DNA of 14,227 nt from positions 1 to 14,227 of the forward strand of contig JASCIV010000691.1 in assembly GCA_030374735.1 (NCBI GenBank). Reading direction: 5' to 3'. Shown here in pieces: positions 9,300-14,227 of the stretch. This DNA comes from Gracilaria caudata (taxonomy: Eukaryota > Rhodophyta > Florideophyceae > Gracilariales > Gracilariaceae). Made by a program: the position numbers and the translations under genes. The stretch's first letter is position 1. Each line of letters begins with the position of its first letter. The notes beneath the pieces were generated by a model. The model made no database searches. It was given only the letters and a program-made list of their open reading frames with translations, and was not told the origin of the DNA.

Positions 9300-10181
9300 T
9301 ACGTACTAACCTACCAACGTCCAATCTCATCCTATTACTACTAACGCTCTGCTAAAATCTTCGTCTTTGCTCTGCCATCATAACTTGTGCTTTAATTGCC
9401 GCTTCTGCTTATCTCGTCGTTCTGCTTTCGCCCGCTATCATCAACACTCCTGCCCTCCTCTCCGCTAATCTTACACATTGCAAATGTACCGAAAGCTTTT
9501 TCCACCTGGGTGACCTGCAACAATAACTTCAAATAATGTGTAACTTGTCTGTTTGAAAGAACACGCGGAGGAGAGTCACCTTTTGATCCATTGCTTGTAC
9601 CGTCTCGTGATTTGCATGTCGAGGGAAAACAGTATTGACGACACAGAACTCAACAGGTTCTTCTGACTCCATACCGGAACTAAGCAAAAGACTCTCCAGC
9701 ACATTAGTAAGCCTATTCTTCCACAGTGGTGGCAACAGCTTGGTGATTACAGTAGCAGGACAGTTGACCCTCATGGAGCGACGTTTTTGTCTTCCTCGCC
9801 CTCGTGCAAACCGAATAGATCCAGACCTAGAACATCTTGCCAACAGACGTCCGGGGTCCTTTTTCTTGCATGACCAATAAGATTTAATTCCTATGCGACT
9901 ATCCACTCGTTCACACATGAGTCTTAGAAGGTTGGAATAGAAAGGGATAATTGTGCCCTGCAACAAAATGCACTGCGCTGGGTTATCAGGTGCATTGACG
10001 TAAATCAACGCTTTTGTCTCTGATGAACCATATAGAACCGTGACGGATGCACCAAGCTTCTGTTCAGAGAGGACTTTTCCAAGTACTGCGATATCATTCT
10101 CACTGAAATCCATACCTCGTTTGAAATTAATCCTGCTTTTACAAGTTCCGAAAGACCCTCCTCGAAACTATTGCTCCCCAT
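9300..10181 (-). pseudogene. Broken gene with a possible FAR1/MULE-type zinc finger and a coiled-coil-like tail
   Basis: An ATG at 10181 starts MGSNSFEEGLSELVKAGLISNE. The main frame, offset from this, runs from about 10130 to 9529 (FSENDIAVLGKVLSEQKLG ...). It holds YWSC, ARCSRSGSIRFARGRGRQKR, MRVNCPATVI and PRHANHE. This C...C...CPA...HxxH order resembles the FAR1/WRKY-GCM1-like DNA-binding domain found at the start of many Mutator-like transposases and their domesticated relatives, which is inference. Removing a possible 65-nt intron (9579-9515, acceptor TTGTTGCAG) adds VTQVEKAFGTFAMCKISGE and more, ending at 9394-9392. Beyond that, another frame reads AEAAIKAQVMMAEQRRRF, with a stop, then SVSSNRMRLDV, like the rest of a coiled coil. 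The frame offset near 10110 and the C-terminal breaks point to a pseudogene. No MULE catalytic domain is visible, so a host DNA-binding protein remains possible. Confidence 0.4.
9515..9579 (-). other. Possible 65-nt intron
   Basis: On the minus strand the donor is AAAG|GTGACT and the acceptor TTATTGTTGCAG|GTCACC. Splicing is in phase and extends the upstream frame by 40 codons. The donor is not ideal and no CTAAC is present, so this is weaker than the other two introns. Confidence 0.35.
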
Positions 10182-10881
10182 TCTCACAGAGATGAGAACT
10201 CTAAGATCTCCGGTACTTGTTCTGTGAACTAATATTCATAACCGACATATAATATCACTTAAATGATCTATGCTACTGTAAGGACAACAAAGCGTGCATT
10301 TGCTGCATTTCAGATTACAGAATTTGTGCATATGTGCCTCATTTTGAAACCTCAGCGGCAAAAATGTTTACGAGCTTTAGATTTTCAATTTGATATACCT
10401 TGCAACACCAGTACACACAATTCCTTAACACCACACCTTTACAAAATTTCAAACGTATCCATGAGTCATAGATACGTTTTACGTTTACAGACGGTAACAA
10501 TACCCAGTTTGATATATTATGATAAGCTACAGGGCGTTATGTTATTAAACGAATTGAGAAATACTCTTAACGTAGGCTACTGAGCGTCTCAGAGGACATG
10601 AATACCACAGTTTGCCTCGTTGCAAGACCAAATCTAGTGTTTTCTTGCTTGTTGGATGTTGATAGATTAGAATGAGAAGGCACTAAAACCAATCTCTGAT
10701 AAGGGGAGGAAACAAACCGCTTTACCTCTGTTTACAGCATTGTGGGCCCATTTTCTCAAGAAATAGGGCCATTATAGGCGTTAAAATGGCCCTGAACTAC
10801 CCAGGCCATTTTTACCAGTACAACGGACCGGGCCAGCGTAGCCGTACCCTCCCCCACATTTTATACTGCTGAGCACCACAC
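10182..10881. other. AT-rich spacer with inverted repeats and a GGCCATT cluster
   Basis: No gene is supported. An ATG frame at 10263-10583 (106 codons) has no recognisable motif. A 9-bp inverted repeat, AAACGTATC (10451-10459) and GATACGTTT (10471-10479), has an 11-nt spacer. From 10744 to 10813 four copies of a GGNCCATT-type motif occur: GGGCCCATTTT (10744), GGGCCATT (10766), its reverse complement AATGGCCC (10785) and GGCCATTTTT (10804). The cluster sits just before the DUF726 relic and may be a promoter element group or a small transposon end. Confidence 0.4.
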
Positions 10882-12343
10882 TTGCAGAACTTGTGTTGGC
10901 TCTCGCCAATAACGCCACTTGGCGAAAACGTTGAGTCTTTGGAGAAAGATTCAGCCCATTCGCGCTGTAGAGCCAACATGAATTGGCTTAAAGTTGGTGC
11001 GGCCGGTTTGTTTGGAGGTATCGCCTTTGGTTTAAGCTGTGGATTGAATGCTTCGGATTTGCTATACGCTCTGGGTACAATTAGTCTGGCTGGCGAAACT
11101 GATCTATTGGCGGGGCTTGGGGGAGGTGGGGCTGTCGCCGTTGGAAGTCTCTTCGGAGCGGCGGGTGCTGGTGTCGATGCTGCGGCGATGGCAAGTTGCA
11201 CCGTTGATATAGAAGAGTTTTGACTTGAGCAATGTACACTCTTGCATGGTAACGATTCCCAAGCCTATGACACCGCGCGTATTACTCCAACAGAGAACAT
11301 TCATGAGGCGGCGTTTGTTCCGCTTTCCACGGAAACAAAAGCCATTGGTGGGTTTCTAGTCTGGGAAATACTGTCCTCGCAGGAGTTTGATATGTTCTTT
11401 TCAGCACGAAGAGCGTTTGGAGTTTAAATCCAAGACTTCTTTCAAGGAGCAGCGCGGCCGATTTCTCAATGGCTGCTTGCAGAGCAATTGATAGACGTGG
11501 GTGGGCTAGGCAAGTACGGGAGAGGTAGGTGCCGGCTGACCACTGTGCGATCACAATTACTGAGAACAGAATGTACCTGCTTCGCTTCCGATTGATGCCA
11601 GGTTCTCTTACTGTTACCGCAACGCACTTTTACCGCCAGGAAAAGAGCCTCACGTGTGGAGCATGGGTGGAACGAGGAGCGCGCGGTGGAGAATGAGAAG
11701 AGCAAAGCCAGGTCCTTATCTATGGCAATCCTCGTCCCGGGACTACTGAGCGCAGATGAAAACAGCGCCTACTATGGAATATGTGCCGACCAATTTCATG
11801 CAACAACCTCGGCTCTTGCCAAGTTCGGGATACAAACGTTTGCAGTGAGATAGGAGCTTCAGCTTTATTTGAACTGAGCTACGGGCTCAAGAAGCTGATA
11901 GCGAGATTGACGGTTTCTATTGCAGCACAAAACGGTGCTTTGATGGTAATGCCAGCCTTGGTGGGGGCGGTAGCACTACCAGTTTATATTATCGGTGCTC
12001 TGCGCACGTTGACTGACAATACATGGGCAAGGGCGATCTCGCATGCAGCTGAAAGCAGATATACGCTCACAGCGGAACTTTCGTCGCGGTAAATTTGGAA
12101 TAGGCCTATTGTGCTCACAGGTTCTTCAATAGCGCTCTTGCAGTGTTCAGCTGCCTACAGGAGCTCATGCTCAAGCTCGTGCGGCGCAAACTCGTCGGTC
12201 TTGTGCACGACGTTTATCCTGTGGGTGCGCCCTGTACAGCGGATATCGCATCATGGCGAGATTTTAAAACTGTTGTATCGACACGAAAGATATCCGTGGC
12301 ATCTGTCTGGACAATTGTAGTCTGCACACATGATGAAACTTAG
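10882..12343 (+). pseudogene. DUF726/TMCO4-like alpha/beta-hydrolase pseudogene
   Basis: DUF726 proteins (TMCO4 in animals) are predicted membrane-associated alpha/beta hydrolases. The landmarks are in family order. An ATG at 10978 opens MNWLKVGAAGLFGGIAFGL and a Gly/Ala-rich hydrophobic segment, ending VDIEEF with a TGA at 11221. Frame 1 goes on with AAFVPLSTETKAIGG (TAA at 11425), TGA at about 11591, and SMAILVPGLL (11719-11748). FAVR then meets a TAG at 11851 where the family has the Trp of W-E, with a one-base loss just after. Frame 3 carries LFELSYGLKKLIARL, ALRTLTDNTWARAISHA and PIVLTGSSI (nucleophile elbow, 12105-12131). A one-base loss at about 12131 moves to frame 2, VFSCLQELMLKLV and VHDVYPVGAPCTADIASW, then FKTVVS. 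The C-terminal end with the catalytic His is not found. No introns are needed to follow it. Multiple stops and shifts make it non-functional. Confidence 0.7.
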
Positions 12344-12778
12344 CCCACAGAAGAACTGGTAGTCACTTGTTCATGGGAAGCAGATTCCGAAGTCAAGTCC
12401 AGTGAATGCTGTTTTTGAGGAAAGCTCTCCGCACTCCTCTACTCCACTCTCCTCCGTCGGGTATGTTATTCTATATGTCTCTAAAATGATTATGATCGCC
12501 GCAGCATCTAAGTGATATGTTTCCATCGAGTATGACACGCCCCATGCATCCCACCGCTATTATGCACTATAGCAAACACCCCCAATCTAACCAATGATGC
12601 AAAGAAAACGTTGCAAGTACTCTGATACCAGAAAAAATACCGAGAAGAGACTGGATCAGGAATTGCTGCGTTTCTAAAGATGGCGATCGTCACTCATTTG
12701 TAGTTGGATTAATTTCATCTTCTGAGCTCTCTGGACCAAAAACTCGAGCATAAGTTGCGGAACGTCCGAAACAAAATC
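12344..12778. other. Spacer without a supported gene
   Basis: About 430 bases between the hydrolase pseudogene and the next minus-strand gene. A pyrimidine-rich patch lies at about 12425-12455. I looked for the missing C-terminal part of the DUF726 protein in all three plus frames and did not recognise it. The part next to 12779 would be the 3' untranslated region of the minus-strand gene. Confidence 0.4.
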
Positions 12779-13606
12779 TCATTGCTCACTGTTGTGTTCA
12801 TTTGCAGTGCCATTGGCCTCAACGTCGTCCAGTGAATCCTGTCGCTTTTGAGGTTCGGAGTTTGTTGCACTTGGCGTCTGCAAGTCGGTCACTTCAATAA
12901 TTTCGACATCATTGGCATCTGGAAGCTCTTCCATGGGCACCAACAGGTGGTGATAAACCGTTACCGAGTAACGTTCCTGTTGAAGCTCGTAAAGAAATTT
13001 ATTTGTTTCACTCTCGGCCGGCTTTCCTTTGTCGGCAACTTCGGGTTGGTCGTTGTGAACACAAGATACGACTGCATTGTTCGCATTAAATGGCGGCTCA
13101 GACGTTGCATCTGAGGAAGGACACGTGACAGGGGTCTTTTGATAAGCAGAAATATCAAAACAAGAGTCAAAATCCACACCATCTGTTCGCACGCTCTCAC
13201 GGCTTACGGCTGTAGACAGAGAATTTGCATTCAACTTCTTTCGCTGTTTCTGCTTCGCGCGCCATTTCCTATGTTTTTGCAGCGGAAGATTTCGCTCGCT
13301 AGGTGTTTCCAACTCCAGATCTCGTTTGTATCTATTGCTTTGATGCTTGTTTTCGAGCTTGCGGTTTCGTTAATTCCGGCGCCATCGCCTCTTGCGAATC
13401 AAATCTTGTGATGGAAGTCTTGCAATGTTAGGCAAATCTGCGGTGTTCTCGTGAATCACTTCAGATCGATCAGTGTGTTTAGCGATTCGTGAGCATCAGA
13501 AAGCAACAAACTTTGCACGATCGGGTATAAGCACTGTGTCAAGAATAAATTCTGCGTCTTCCGGAAGAATCAATTTTTTGAATGGAGAAGGTTCAGAGGA
13601 GGACAT
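12779..13606 (-). pseudogene. Hydrophilic protein with a strongly basic region, interrupted by two in-frame stops
   Basis: An ATG at 13606 (in-frame TGA seven codons upstream) begins MSSSEPSPFKKLILPEDAEF and DTVLIPDRAKFVAF, followed by a TGA at 13498-13496. The same frame continues HTDRSEVIHENTADLPNIAR to RKRRWRRN, then a TAA at 13372-13370, then RNRKLENKHQSNRYKRDLE and KHRKWRAKQKQRKKLN. A long acidic/Ser/Thr-rich C-terminal part ends with NEHNSEQ and a TGA at 12779. Apart from two nonsense codons, all of about 275 codons stay in one frame without a shift, so decay is recent, or the stops are bypassed. The dense Arg/Lys/Asn block could be a nuclear signal or a bZIP-like basic region, but no leucine heptads follow it clearly. 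I do not recognise the family. No intron with good signals removes either stop. Confidence 0.5.
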
Positions 13607-14227
13607 TGCGACAAAGGGATTGAATCAGAGCTGTGCGAAGCAAGCTTCGCAAGAGGATTCGCAAATCTCCTTGAGCCAATTTAAAAAAGCTTAAGTAAAA
13701 CTAAAGAGTAAAAAGTATTGTGCAGGTTTATAGTCTATGCATGACAAACACTTTCAAGTTTTTTCCTTAAATGCGTTTTTAAAAAGTGATGACTACAACT
13801 TTGCCAGTCAGGTATATGTTATTTTGAAATATAGAAAGTTTGAGCAGTGTCCCACTCATTTATTGGTCAACATGTTCAATGATAGTTGCTTAAAAAGCAA
13901 AGTAGTAGAATAACAGAAATTAATCGACTTATGTCCTAAACTTTTATGTTTGCTTATGAACTATATTATGTATATTACAATAAATTTACCACGCTTTACA
14001 CTAAAGAAGATTACGTTTTCTTTCGAACCAAAGTTATTTTTTTGTTGGTTTGGTTGTTTGGAGCACCAAAGTTTGAAATCTGCGCACTCTTTCAATAACA
14101 GACAGATTGGAATTCAATTGATCCAATTTTCTTGGATAACCAAAAACATGTCAAAATGCGCCGTGTGACACGGCGCATTTTTTTAATGTTGAATATAGCA
14201 TTGCTGTGCTGTTTATGAAACAAATTG
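13607..14227. other. AT-rich right end with two hairpins and no supported gene
   Basis: Upstream of the minus-strand gene at 12779-13606 there is a short hairpin, TGCGAAGC (13634-13641) and GCTTCGCA (13644-13651), with a 2-nt loop, in the region where its leader or promoter should lie. The rest is AT-rich, with scattered short open frames that I regard as chance (for example 13950-14168). The strong hairpin at 14153-14181 is listed separately. Confidence 0.4.
14153..14181 (+). repeat. Perfect GC-rich hairpin followed by a T-run
   Basis: AAAATGCGCCGTGT (14153-14166), a single G, then the exact reverse complement ACACGGCGCATTTT (14168-14181). In RNA this would form a stem of about 12-13 bp with a tiny loop, followed by more Ts (T-run 14178-14184). 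In bacteria it would be called an intrinsic terminator, but the rest of the window is eukaryotic. It may be the end of an RNA polymerase III unit or a transposon, or a chance foldback. Confidence 0.6.

Noticed and set aside
10263..10583. 106-codon ATG frame in the spacer before the hydrolase relic
   Set aside because: No recognisable motif, AT-rich codons and an inverted repeat inside it. It could be chance, and I have no positive evidence for a gene.
10812..11201. Minus-strand Pro/Ala-rich frame opposite the DUF726 relic
   Set aside because: It is the complement of the Gly/Ala-rich membrane segment on the plus strand, which has a clear family match.
13139..13694. Plus-strand frames opposite the basic minus-strand gene (13139-13411, 13473-13694)
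   Set aside because: The minus strand is open in one frame across the whole interval except for two stops and reads like protein. The plus frames have no motif.
14153..14184. Intrinsic bacterial terminator
   Set aside because: The shape fits, but introns and eukaryotic transposases argue against a bacterial source, so it is listed as a hairpin without that role.

Overview
This window looks like nuclear DNA from a eukaryote, most likely an alga. I favour a red alga (Rhodophyta) and keep a stramenopile or oomycete as the alternative. Three things support a eukaryote. Coding stretches carry short GT-AG introns of about 53-65 nt, two of them with a CTAAC branch point. The recognisable proteins are eukaryotic transposases and a DUF726/TMCO4-type alpha/beta hydrolase. 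Genes are sparse, scattered on both strands and far apart, with no operon-like layout. The lineage call is inference from family resemblance, not from a marker gene.

Layout from left to right. 1-1857 (+) is a broken mobile-element gene with a PD-(D/E)XK-like nuclease core followed by PiggyBac-like C-terminal features (a G-x-D motif and a cysteine/histidine zinc finger). 1858-4955 is about 3.1 kb with no supported gene and one possible nested hairpin. 4956-5859 (-) is a spliced gene of unknown function with a small basic N-terminal domain and a beta-rich C-terminal domain that resembles CS/Hsp20. 5860-7422 is non-coding and contains a 28-nt perfect palindrome. 7423-8437 (+) is a dead PIF/Harbinger-type transposase whose D, D and E residues are still visible. 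8947-9290 is a GC-rich patch with imperfect repeats. 9300-10181 (-) is a broken gene with a possible FAR1/MULE-type zinc finger and a coiled-coil-like tail. 10882-12343 (+) is a DUF726/TMCO4-like lipase-fold pseudogene. 12779-13606 (-) is a basic, hydrophilic protein gene interrupted by two in-frame stops. A strong hairpin followed by a T-run lies near the right edge.

The genes do not form a pathway. The window reads as a repeat- and pseudogene-rich intergenic region in which at least five coding sequences of different origin are decaying, each by a few stops and single-base shifts. The 4956-5859 gene is the best candidate for something still expressed. The most interesting object is the left-hand element, which combines a restriction-enzyme-like nuclease core with a PiggyBac-like tail. 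It is also the least explained.
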